Source: Rhodospirillaceae bacterium UBA3470 (GTDB lineage Bacteria > Pseudomonadota > Alphaproteobacteria > Rhodospirillales > Casp-alpha2). From it: DNA of 9,474 nt. The notes under the pieces are model-generated. The model saw only the letters and a list, made by a program, of their open reading frames with translations. It did no database searches and had not been told where the DNA came from. The DNA is taken from assembly GCA_002378125.1 (NCBI GenBank), contig DFRF01000103.1:1-9474 (forward strand). The letters run 5' to 3'. A program made the position numbers and the translations under genes. Of this stretch, positions 1 through 6,465 are shown in pieces. How positions within the stretch are numbered: the first letter of the stretch is position 1; each line of letters starts with the position of its first letter.

Positions 1-962
1 TTTTGGTGGAGGCGGACGCGTTGGGCCATGTCACCCATGGGCTAAACCTGGCAGGACCGTATCTGAGAGAATTAGAAGCTGGTACGATGACCGCTGACGG
101 CGATCACGAGGTGGTGCGTGATAAGGCCGCCGTGGCGGTTTGGGATGGCCGTTACCTTCCGGGCCTTTGGCTTACCCAGGCGGCGGTCGAGGCGGCAACC
201 TTGAAGGCTTGTGATTACGGCACCGGTACGATCGTTATTCGTCGGAGCCACCATATAGGCTGTCTGGCCAGTTATCTGGAAGCCCCGGCTCGGGACGGCC
301 TGGTATTGGAAATCAGCTGCGTCGATCCGTCCTTGGCCACTGTGCCGGCGCACGGCGGGCTCAACGCCATATTTACGCCCGATCCCATCGCCGTGGGCAT
401 TCCCACCGGTGGCGATCCGATCATGATCGATCTGAGCGCGTCGACCACCTCCATGGGAACGGCGGCGCTTTATCGGGAGCGCGGCGACAAGCTGCCCGGC
501 GCATGGCTGCAGGACGCGAAAGGCACAGCCTCCAACGACCCTGGGGTCCTAGTCGGAGACAATCCGGGTACGATCCTGCCGACGGGCGGCATGGATCACG
601 GCTATAAGGGGTTTTCCTTGGCGTTGATCCTCGAAACCTTCACCCAGGGCTTGTCAGGGCTCGGACGGATCGACAATCCCACCAACTGGGGGGCGTCCGT
701 GCAGGTCCGGGTGACAGATCCGGAATGCTTCTGCGGCGTCAATGAGTTCCGTCGGCAGGCTGCCCACCTGATAGAGCTCTGCCAGACGTCGACGCCCCGC
801 GACGCCGGCAATCCGGTACGTTTACCGGGCCACAGTGCGCTCGCGCGCAAGCGTCAGTACGTGGCCGACGGCGTTCCCGTGGCCGAGGGGATCCTGAGCC
901 AGCTCCGTGAATGGTCGGGAAAGCTGGGCGTTCCCATGCCCGTGGTGAAAGGCCGGCCATGA
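1..962 (+). CDS. Ldh_2-family NAD(P)-dependent 2-hydroxyacid dehydrogenase (malate/L-lactate/ureidoglycolate dehydrogenase type), 5' end cut
   Basis: Partial: the reading frame is open to the left edge. The first visible residues (LVEADALGH...THGL) match an internal stretch of the family, so roughly 20-40 N-terminal residues are probably missing, and the TTG at position 3 is not a start. About 319 residues are visible; the family is usually 330-360 long. Family marks are the GHxTHG segment (visible residues 8-13), RSHHIG at 81-86 with the likely catalytic His in the SxHxG context, DLSAST at 143-148, and GMDHGYKGFSLALILE at 196-211. The family oxidises 2-hydroxy acids with NAD(P) in the cytoplasm, using a non-Rossmann fold. 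After THG the sequence reads LNLAGPY; several characterised members have an Arg here, so the substrate may differ. The stop overlaps the next start (ATGA, 959-962), which implies co-translation. The family call is firm; the substrate is unknown. Confidence 0.9.
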   Translation, partial: LVEADALGHVTHGLNLAGPYLRELEAGTMTADGDHEVVRDKAAVAVWDGRYLPGLWLTQAAVEAATLKACDYGTGTIVIRRSHHIGCLASYLEAPARDGLVLEISCVDPSLATVPAHGGLNAIFTPDPIAVGIPTGGDPIMIDLSASTTSMGTAALYRERGDKLPGAWLQDAKGTASNDPGVLVGDNPGTILPTGGMDHGYKGFSLALILETFTQGLSGLGRIDNPTNWGASVQVRVTDPECFCGVNEFRRQAAHLIELCQTSTPRDAGNPVRLPGHSALARKRQYVADGVPVAEGILSQLREWSGKLGVPMPVVKGRP

Positions 963-1867
963 AAATCTTCATTACCGGTGCGACCGGCTACATTGGTGGA
1001 TCGGTAGCCGCAACGATGAGGGATGCAGGGCACGAGGTCCTGGGACTGGTGCGTTCCAACGAGCGCGCCAACCAGGCTATCGCAGAGGGGATTAAGCCAA
1101 TTATGGGCTCACTTGATGATCCTGATGTTTTGGCCCGTGCCGCGACGCGCGCCGAAGCCGTGATCAATTGCGCTAGTTCCGACCACCCTGGAGCTGTAGA
1201 GGCTATGCTGGGTGCCATGGAAGGTACTGACAAGTTGTTTATGCACACGTCGGGCACTTCAATCGTCGGCTATCCCGACGAGGGTGAGGAACGCGATGGC
1301 GTCTATGACGAAGACACACCCTTCACCCCCTCGCCGGGCCGGGTAGAACGGGTGCGCATCAACGACGAAATCATTGAGGCTGCCCGCCGTGGCATACACA
1401 CGGTGATCCTATGCCCCTGCCTGATCTACGGCGAGGGCCTGGGCGTGAACAAAGACAGTATGCAAGTGCCCTGGCTGTTGGACGTCGCCAGGAAGTTTGG
1501 CGTTGCCAAGCACATCGGGTCCGGCGGTAATATTTGGTCCAACGTGCATATACAGGACCTAGCCGCGCTATATCTCTTGGCGATGGAGAAGGCACCGCCT
1601 GGGAGTTTTTATTTTGCTGAGAACGGCGCCAACGCGATGCGTGAGGTCTGTGCCGCCATCAACTTCATGATGGGTGTCGACGGTCTGCCTCAGTCCATGT
1701 CCATTGAAGAAGCTTCGGTCGAATGGGGCGAGGGACCGGCAAACCACACAATGGGCTCGAACAGTCGAGTGTTCGCGAAACGAGCACGCGAAGACCTGGG
1801 CTGGATGCCGAGCGGACCTTCTTTGCTGGATGAGATCACCGGCGGTTGCTACGCCGGCGGGGCCTGA
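959..1867 (+). CDS. NAD(P)-binding SDR / epimerase-dehydratase-like protein, atypical active site
   Basis: 302 residues. The start chosen is the ATG at 959, immediately before KIFITGATGYIGG. A GTG 48 nt upstream would add an unconserved extension, whereas this ATG overlaps the previous stop and has GAAAGG at 947-952. The Rossmann glycine motif TGATGYIG (residues 6-13) and the Arg after the second strand (VRS, 31-33) suggest NADP(H) binding. TSGTSIVG (97-104) and LCPCLIYGEGLG (151-162) are the usual strand-5/strand-6 segments of extended or atypical SDRs, and NVHIQDLAALYLLA (195-208) fits the epimerase family. No Tyr-x-x-x-Lys is seen where expected: residues 128-136 read RVERVRIND. It may therefore bind nucleotide without classical SDR catalysis, or use other residues as atypical SDRs do. 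It sits between a dehydrogenase and a HAD protein in one operon. The reaction is unknown. Confidence 0.85.
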   Translation: MKIFITGATGYIGGSVAATMRDAGHEVLGLVRSNERANQAIAEGIKPIMGSLDDPDVLARAATRAEAVINCASSDHPGAVEAMLGAMEGTDKLFMHTSGTSIVGYPDEGEERDGVYDEDTPFTPSPGRVERVRINDEIIEAARRGIHTVILCPCLIYGEGLGVNKDSMQVPWLLDVARKFGVAKHIGSGGNIWSNVHIQDLAALYLLAMEKAPPGSFYFAENGANAMREVCAAINFMMGVDGLPQSMSIEEASVEWGEGPANHTMGSNSRVFAKRAREDLGWMPSGPSLLDEITGGCYAGGA

Positions 1868-1873
1868 TCCGCC

Positions 1874-2548
1874 ATGGCGACTAAACTCGTCACCTTTGAC
1901 GTCTACATGGCGCTACTGGATATCCAAGGCAGCTTGACGCCTGTTGTCGCTAACGCCCTTGACATGGATGCGGCGGCCGCAGGGGACTTTGTGGCGGGCT
2001 GGCGGGCGGCGCAGATGACCTACGCCGCGGCGAGCAATTCGCTGAACCTCGGTCACACTCCGTTCCGGACCTGCACTCGCATGGGTCTCGACTATTTGCT
2101 TGCGCGCAAAGGCTTGGATTTGGATGTAGCCGAACGCACGCGTCTAGTCCTGGCCTGGGACCGAATGACGCCATGGCCGGAGGCGGTCGACCTGATTCAT
2201 TTGGTGAAGGCCAAGGGTTATGCCACGGCCATCCTGTCGAACGGAGACCAGGACATGTTGGATGCCGTTGCGGGTATCTTCGAAGGTGGGTTTGATCACG
2301 TGTTATCGGCAGAAACGGCCGGAGCCTATAAGCCGCATCCGGATGTCTATGACCTGCCGAGGCGTATTCTTGGTGTGGCTACTACCGAAATTCTCCACGT
2401 GGCTGGAGCATCCGGCGATGTGCTGGGCGCACGGGCTTTCGGCATGCGCTGCTTTTGGTCGAACCGGTCGGGTGACCTTGTCCTCAATCCGAAATTCGGC
2501 GCAGATTATCAAGCGAGCGACTTGAACGGGTTGCTTGAGGTTCTATAA
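1874..2548 (+). CDS. HAD-superfamily hydrolase, type II haloacid-dehalogenase-like, with altered catalytic motifs
   Basis: 224 residues, the usual length for L-2-haloacid dehalogenases, starting 6 nt after the previous stop. The nucleophile Asp9 sits in FDVYMALLD, where the family normally reads F-D-x-Y-G-T-L-x-D, so the Gly-Thr pair is replaced by Met12-Ala13. Retained features are the cap-domain WR (43-44) with Q and Y following, motif II LSNGD (121-125, Ser122), motif III KPHPDVY (153-159) and the acidic Asp182. Motif IV reads VAGASGD (176-182) instead of the S-S-N-x-x-D pattern of true dehalogenases, so the Asn is lost. Asp9, Ser122, Lys153 and Asp182 would still allow HAD-type chemistry, but dehalogenation of 2-haloacids is not a safe call. 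It is probably a phosphatase-like or dehalogenase-derived enzyme acting with the two dehydrogenases upstream. It is the last gene of its operon. Confidence 0.88.
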   Translation: MATKLVTFDVYMALLDIQGSLTPVVANALDMDAAAAGDFVAGWRAAQMTYAAASNSLNLGHTPFRTCTRMGLDYLLARKGLDLDVAERTRLVLAWDRMTPWPEAVDLIHLVKAKGYATAILSNGDQDMLDAVAGIFEGGFDHVLSAETAGAYKPHPDVYDLPRRILGVATTEILHVAGASGDVLGARAFGMRCFWSNRSGDLVLNPKFGADYQASDLNGLLEVL

Positions 2549-2716
2549 GCGATGCGACGTATCACGACCATGTCCAGGGTTCCAGTGTCGCAACAGAAAA
2601 GCCGCCCACACCTTTGGCAGCAGCGGCGGTTCCAAGATTTTAAGAACTAGATGAAGCCCTTCATCATCGTCTAGTTGATCGCTTCCCTGGTCATGGTGTC
2701 TTCATCTCCATAACCG
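2549..2716. other. Convergent intergenic region, 168 nt
   Basis: This lies between the stops of the + strand HAD gene and the - strand amidohydrolase gene. It contains a long inverted repeat with two inner hairpins (described separately) and a 32-codon ATG frame at 2552-2650 that is short and basic, with only a weak GAGG (2537-2540) upstream. I see no recognisable protein fragment. No run of T follows any stem on either strand, so a classical intrinsic terminator is not evident, although the position calls for transcript ends from both sides. Confidence 0.5.
2567..2697. repeat. Inverted repeat (13-nt arms, 12/13 paired) enclosing two smaller hairpins
   Basis: ACCATGTCCAGGG at 2567-2579 is complementary to CCCTGGTCATGGT at 2685-2697, with one central T-T mismatch. 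Inside are a 6-bp stem 2601-2606/2625-2630 (one G-T wobble, 18-nt loop) and a 7-bp stem AACTAGA 2645-2651 with TCTAGTT 2670-2676, which itself encloses TGAA/TTCA around GCCC. Drawn as RNA this is a three-way junction. It could be a bidirectional transcript-end structure, a small structured RNA, or a MITE/REP-like relic; no target-site duplication is visible. Confidence 0.45.
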
Positions 2717-3625
2717 TCAGACGGGGCGGTAATACTTCACCGCATTGTCATGAAACAGCTTGAGCTGATCGTCATCGCTGATATCTGCGACGATGGTCAT
2801 GAACCCGGAGTATATGGCTTCGAAGCCAGCAACAAGTTTGTCGACGGGAAAGTTGGACGCGAACATAGTGCGGTCGACGCCAAATAGCTCAATCGTTCGC
2901 AGCACGACTTCACGATTTAGTTCCGCAGTCCAGGCTTCGCCCGGCACGCAAATCCCGGAGATCTTTACGGCCGTGTTGGGGACGGCCGCGAACCTTTCCA
3001 TATGCGCCCGCCATGCGACCAGGCCGTCGGGCGACCGGTCCGTGGGCAGTCCCGTGTGGTTGAGGATGATCGTGGTATCGGGAATATCCCGGGCCAGGTC
3101 CGCCGCTTCGTCCAGATGCCACCAAGGGGTTTGCAGATCAAAATGCAGGCCATGCGTCGCCAAATGCGCGTAACCGGCGCGAAATGTCGGATCGGCAAGC
3201 GAGCCGGGTATGCCTGGCTGAAAGGCATCATGCGAAGGTGCGGCGACTGGCTTCTGGCGGATGCTTCGCATCAATGGGCACGTGGCTTGCCCGGCGAGCA
3301 CCGCTTCGATGTCGTCGGCTATGAACCATGCCTGGCCGATGACGGCGTGCGGGAAGCCGGTGCGCTCATGCAAATCCATGACCCAAGCCGTTTCACCGAG
3401 GGGGTCTGCCGGGTCCCACTCAGCTTCCATGTAAATGGACTTCACCACGTTGAAGCCTTCAGTGTCCCGGAGGTAGTCGGCGGGCAGGTAGTTCCGTTCC
3501 TTCAGTGCTGAATAATCTCCATAACGGAAGGGGATCTGTTCATCACCGCAGAGCCAGGGATGTTGGCCCAGGCCGAGATCCCAGAAGTGCTGGTGTGCGT
3601 CGATGATTGGGAGATCGTGACCCAT
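2717..3625 (-). CDS. Amidohydrolase-2 family (COG3618-type) metal-dependent hydrolase, probable lactonase
   Basis: 302 residues with ATG at 3623-3625. It opens with IIDAHQHFWD (residues 7-16), the His-x-His strand-1 metal motif of the amidohydrolase TIM barrel. Other family marks are SIRQK (121-125), LHFDLQ (160-165), ILNHTGLP (187-194, a metal or catalytic His) and MFASNFPVDK (254-263), where the conserved C-terminal Asp is Asp262. Members of this group hydrolyse sugar-acid lactones (L-fucono- or L-rhamnono-lactone) or 2-pyrone-4,6-dicarboxylate; others are uncharacterised. No signal peptide is seen, so it should be cytoplasmic. It is the third gene of its operon, starting 4 nt after the stop of the dehydrogenase upstream and lacking a strong ribosome site (AGGGCGAC at best), so it is probably translationally coupled. 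Its context with two hydroxyacid dehydrogenases fits opening of a lactone to a hydroxy acid, but the substrate is unproven. Confidence 0.9.
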   Translation of the reverse strand: MGHDLPIIDAHQHFWDLGLGQHPWLCGDEQIPFRYGDYSALKERNYLPADYLRDTEGFNVVKSIYMEAEWDPADPLGETAWVMDLHERTGFPHAVIGQAWFIADDIEAVLAGQATCPLMRSIRQKPVAAPSHDAFQPGIPGSLADPTFRAGYAHLATHGLHFDLQTPWWHLDEAADLARDIPDTTIILNHTGLPTDRSPDGLVAWRAHMERFAAVPNTAVKISGICVPGEAWTAELNREVVLRTIELFGVDRTMFASNFPVDKLVAGFEAIYSGFMTIVADISDDDQLKLFHDNAVKYYRPV

Positions 3626-3629
3626 GCCG

Positions 3630-4520
3630 TTAGTCGATGTCGCCCTGTTCGAACAACTTCAGTACCGCCGTGCCGTCTAACTCACCGCCGCCCTTGGCGA
3701 TCAGCATGCGGAACAGACTGGTCGCCTGGGCCGACATGGGGGTCGGCGTTTTAAGGGTTTTCGCCAGGTCATGCAGGGTGTCGTAGTCCTTGAGGATCTG
3801 CCGGGCCCGTCCGCGCGGTTCGAAATCGCGTTCGATCATTCGCGGAAACAATAGCGGCAGCAGGTTCGACCCCGCGTGGCCGGATGCAAGGGCTTCCGGG
3901 ACTTTTGTCGCGTCAATACCGCCTGCTTCGGCCAGCGCTAGGGCTTCCGCGATGATTGCGTAGTTGTTCAGGACCAGGACTTGGTTGACCATTTTCGCAA
4001 CCTGTCCGGCGCCCACGTCGCCAAACACCGTGAACTTGGAAGCCAACGTTTCCAGGACGCCTTGCGCCTTTTCCAAGTCGGCGTAAGCGCCGCCGGCCAT
4101 GATTGCTAATTCACCGGCTTCCGCCCCTTCGGGCCCACCTGAGACAGGGGCGTCGATCCAGCCCACTCCGCAGGCGTGCTTTAGGCGCGCGGCCATTTCC
4201 TTGGTCACGTCCACCGGGGTCGTCGAATGGTCGACCAGGACGGCGTCACGCTTCAGGCCGTGGATCGCCCCGCCGTCCGCGAAAATAGCAGACTCCAGGT
4301 CGGCAGGTGTCATTACGCAGACCAGAACCACGTCGCTGGCAATGGCAACTTCTTGTGCGTTCTGAGCCGGCGTCACACCGTGCTGGTTAGCGAGATCATT
4401 TTTCGCCAGATCGATATCGAAGCCTGTGACAGTATAGCCTGCGCGGATCAAACACTTGGTCGCGCCCTGGCCCATAAGGCCGAGACCGATGAAGCCGACG
4501 GTCGGTTTGTCGTCGCTCAC
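3630..4520 (-). CDS. Beta-hydroxyacid dehydrogenase (3-hydroxyisobutyrate dehydrogenase / tartronate semialdehyde reductase family), second copy
   Basis: 296 residues, full length for the family. The start is GTG at 4518-4520: its GTGA overlaps the previous stop and AGGAG (4528-4532) lies 7 nt upstream. The N-terminal Rossmann motif is VGFIGLGLMG (residues 8-17), followed by FDID with Asp35 after strand 2, which favours NAD over NADP. The substrate loop is DAPVSGGPEGAEAG (123-136), the catalytic Lys176 lies in KMVN (176-179), and KDYD is at 244-247. Enzymes of this family interconvert 3-hydroxy acids and semialdehydes (3-hydroxyisobutyrate, D-glycerate, 2-(hydroxymethyl)glutarate and others) in the cytoplasm. 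It differs clearly from its neighbour along its whole length, so it is a divergent paralog and not a recent duplication. All key residues are intact. The substrate is not determinable. Confidence 0.93.
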   Translation of the reverse strand: MSDDKPTVGFIGLGLMGQGATKCLIRAGYTVTGFDIDLAKNDLANQHGVTPAQNAQEVAIASDVVLVCVMTPADLESAIFADGGAIHGLKRDAVLVDHSTTPVDVTKEMAARLKHACGVGWIDAPVSGGPEGAEAGELAIMAGGAYADLEKAQGVLETLASKFTVFGDVGAGQVAKMVNQVLVLNNYAIIAEALALAEAGGIDATKVPEALASGHAGSNLLPLLFPRMIERDFEPRGRARQILKDYDTLHDLAKTLKTPTPMSAQATSLFRMLIAKGGGELDGTAVLKLFEQGDID

Positions 4521-5416
4521 GACAGTTCTCCTATTTCGTGTCCGGCGAGGCGTTCCAGGGTTTTCAGTACACTAATAGCGTCATTGTCACCATCGCCGCC
4601 AGCGATGGTCGCGTTGTAGGTCTCCCAGGCCGCCGTCGCTTGAGGCAAAACTATGTTCAACTTTTGACAAGCTTCGATGGCTAGGTTCAAGTCCTTGCGC
4701 TGTAAGTTTGCGCGGAAGGTCGGATCGAAGTTCCGGTCGAGCATCCGCCCGCCATGATTTTCCAGGATGAACGAGCGCACCGCACCGCCAAGAAGAGCCT
4801 CGCGCACCTTTGCTGCATCGGCGCCGGCCTTGTCGGCGAACAAGAGCGCTTCGGCGACAGCATTGACCATGACACCACCGATAATTTGGTTCGCCACTTT
4901 GCAGACCTGCCCGTCGCCGTTCCGTGTGCCGATTAGCGTTACCGTGGAGCCCATGGCGTCGAAGGTCGGCTTGGCTCGATTGAAGGCAGCTTCCGGACCG
5001 CCGACCATAATTGTCATTTTACCGGAGATGGCGCCGACCTCACCGCCGGACACGGGTGCGTCCAGATATTCGCAGTCTTGCGCGTTGATGCGCGCAGCGA
5101 ATTCCACAGTGGCCTCAGGCGAAATTGAACTCATGTCGATCATCAGCTTTCCAGCCGTGAGCCCTTGGGAGATGCTGTTCTCGCCAAACAGCACGGTTTC
5201 AACGTCGGAGGTATCGGGCAACATGGTGATTATGATTTCAGTGTTGGTTGCCACGTCTTGAGCGGATGCCGCGGGTGTGGCTCCGGCTGTGACAGCGTCT
5301 TTTACCGCTGCGGTGTTCAAATCGAAGACCGTCACCGAGAATTTTGCTTGCAACAGATTTTTGACCATCGGCAAACCCATGGTACCGGCCCCGATGAAAC
5401 CAATGGTGTTAGGCAT
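4517..5416 (-). CDS. Beta-hydroxyacid dehydrogenase (3-hydroxyisobutyrate dehydrogenase / tartronate semialdehyde reductase family), first copy
   Basis: 299 residues and the first gene of its operon. The ATG at 5414-5416 is preceded by the strong ribosome site GAGGAAGG (complement of 5426-5433), 9 nt away. It carries the family signature IGFIGAGTMGLPM (residues 5-17), FDLN with Asp32 (NAD preference), the substrate loop DAPVSGGEVGAISG (119-132), catalytic Lys173 in KVAN (173-176), and RKDLNLA (240-246). Length and motif spacing are normal. It converts a 3-hydroxy acid to its semialdehyde or the reverse. Having two intact family members side by side suggests either two steps of one pathway or two stereoisomers of one substrate. 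It is transcribed away from the molybdenum-hydroxylase operon, across a shared 176-nt spacer. Confidence 0.94.
   Translation of the reverse strand: MPNTIGFIGAGTMGLPMVKNLLQAKFSVTVFDLNTAAVKDAVTAGATPAASAQDVATNTEIIITMLPDTSDVETVLFGENSISQGLTAGKLMIDMSSISPEATVEFAARINAQDCEYLDAPVSGGEVGAISGKMTIMVGGPEAAFNRAKPTFDAMGSTVTLIGTRNGDGQVCKVANQIIGGVMVNAVAEALLFADKAGADAAKVREALLGGAVRSFILENHGGRMLDRNFDPTFRANLQRKDLNLAIEACQKLNIVLPQATAAWETYNATIAGGDGDNDAISVLKTLERLAGHEIGELS
4528..4532 (-). promoter_or_regulatory. Ribosome binding site that supports a GTG start
   Basis: The complement reads AGGAG, 7 nt before the GTG at 4520. It lies inside the end of the preceding gene and supports the GTG start of the second dehydrogenase, where the two frames overlap by 4 nt. 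Confidence 0.8.
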
Positions 5417-5472
5417 AGTTGAGATCCTTCCTCGTCCAGGCGCATCGCAGACTAGGGGATGAACCGTGATGA

Positions 5473-5485
5473 CGAAATGATTTCG
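5473..5485. promoter_or_regulatory. Perfect 13-bp palindrome, candidate operator
   Basis: CGAAATGATTTCG has 6-bp arms around a single central G. Its size and position in a divergent spacer suit a dimeric regulator, but no regulator gene is in the window and the family is not identifiable from the site. Confidence 0.45.
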
Positions 5486-5533
5486 GAATAATTTTGAAAT
5501 GTGGACGGGGCCTAAAGGGTTTTATGCTAGCTG

Positions 5534-5554
5534 AATTAGATTAAACTACTAATT
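5534..5554. promoter_or_regulatory. Inverted repeat AATTAG-N9-CTAATT, candidate operator
   Basis: Perfect 6-bp arms (5534-5539 and 5549-5554) are separated by 9 bp in the most AT-rich part of the spacer, starting 59 nt upstream of the FAD-subunit start codon. It may bind a regulator or overlap a promoter. An AT-rich repeat of this size can also arise by chance. Confidence 0.4.
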
Positions 5555-5592
5555 GAGAACGGGACTGGTTCATCGAGGAATGTAAATAGACC

Positions 5593-6465
5593 ATGCAAGA
5601 AATGAGATTTGAAGCGCCAGAAACGTTGGACGCAGCAGTTGCCTTATTGACCAACGCGGAAGGTGAGGCCCGGGTGCTGGCCGGCGGCACGGATCTTTTG
5701 GTGCAATTACGCGCTGAGATAATCGAGCCTGCTCTAGTTGTCGATATCAAACGCATTCCCGAGATGCTAGCGATCACGCAGGCAAGCGACGGCGGTTTTA
5801 AGATAGGTGCCGCTGTGCCCTGCCAGGCGCTGGGCGAGAATATGGCGCTGAAGGCTGCGTGGCCAGGTGTTGTCGAAGGGGCGGAGTTGATTGGCTCTAC
5901 TCAGATCCAGGGCCGCGCCTCCATGGGCGGTAACCTGTGTAATGCGTCGCCTGCCGCCGACAGCGTGCCTGGCATGGTCGCCGCTGGGGCTACGGTGACG
6001 ATCATCGGGCCAGATGGTGAGCGGGAGATCCCCGTCCAAGACCTGCCAGCAGGCCCGGGCATGACCACCCTGACGAAGGGCGAGGTCGTCGCATTCATCA
6101 ACCTGCCATCGCCGGCGCCAAATTCAGCGGATGCGTATCTTCGTTTTATCCCGCGGACGGAAATGGACATCGCCGTGGTAGGTGCCGGGGTTGCTGTGAC
6201 CATAGACGACGTTGGCGTTTGCACCGCCGCCCGAGTATCGCTGGGTGCTGTGGGCGAACGCGTGCTTTTGGTGGACGAATGCGCCGCCGCGCTCATTGGC
6301 ACACCAATCGACGACGCGGCGCTCGATAACCTGGCTGCCGCGGCCAGCGCCGCAACGCGGCCTATCGATGACAAACGCGGCACTAAAGAATACAGGACCC
6401 GTGTGGCTGGCGTTTTGGCGCGCCGGGCCAGTATCATTGCCCGCGACCGGGTGGGAGCGAAGTAA
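5593..6465 (+). CDS. Molybdenum hydroxylase (xanthine dehydrogenase family) FAD-binding subunit
   Basis: 290 residues. The ATG at 5593 is the first possible start because an in-frame TAG lies at 5587-5589; GAGGA at 5575-5579 is 13 nt upstream, rather far. This is a medium (CoxM/CutM-like) subunit. It has the FAD pyrophosphate-binding motif AGGTDLL (residues 30-36), IGAAVPCQ (71-78) and the second flavin motif MGGNLCNASPAAD (111-123). The C-terminal domain ends with the typical PIDDKRGTKEYRTRVAGVL (257-275). FAD here passes electrons from the Fe-S subunit to an external acceptor. There is no extra [4Fe-4S] loop of the 4-hydroxybenzoyl-CoA reductase type. It is the first gene of a medium-small-large operon and overlaps the next gene by one base (TAATG). 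The subunit type is certain; the substrate of the complex is not. Confidence 0.95.
   Translation: MQEMRFEAPETLDAAVALLTNAEGEARVLAGGTDLLVQLRAEIIEPALVVDIKRIPEMLAITQASDGGFKIGAAVPCQALGENMALKAAWPGVVEGAELIGSTQIQGRASMGGNLCNASPAADSVPGMVAAGATVTIIGPDGEREIPVQDLPAGPGMTTLTKGEVVAFINLPSPAPNSADAYLRFIPRTEMDIAVVGAGVAVTIDDVGVCTAARVSLGAVGERVLLVDECAAALIGTPIDDAALDNLAAAASAATRPIDDKRGTKEYRTRVAGVLARRASIIARDRVGAK

Larger units (their letters stand above)
5417..5592. promoter_or_regulatory. Divergent promoter region, 176 nt
   Basis: This separates the - strand dehydrogenase operon from the + strand molybdenum-hydroxylase operon, so promoters for both should lie here. The part at about 5470-5560 is much richer in A and T than the flanking genes. 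It holds two perfect palindromes (listed separately), and GATGAACC (5458-5465) and GGTTCATC (5567-5574) form a distant inverted pair. I could not assign convincing -35/-10 pairs: TTGAAA at 5494-5499 and TATGCT at 5523-5528 are partial matches, but their spacing is too long. No coding frame of note was seen. Confidence 0.7.

Noticed and set aside
911..958. Upstream GTG start for the SDR-like gene
   Set aside because: The extra 16 residues precede the conserved MKIFITGATG start of the Rossmann fold and lie wholly inside the previous gene; the ATG at 959 has the ATGA overlap and a ribosome site.
1874..2548. True L-2-haloacid dehalogenase
   Set aside because: The fold and length fit, but the motif I Thr and motif IV Ser/Asn needed in characterised enzymes are replaced.
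2645..2676. Intrinsic terminator at the AACTAGA/TCTAGTT hairpin
   Set aside because: The stem is AT-rich with a 6-nt bulge, and no T-run follows on either strand; kept only as part of the larger repeat.
2567..2697. MITE insertion
   Set aside because: The inverted ends are suggestive, but no flanking target duplication is seen (CACG versus GTCT) and copy number cannot be checked here.
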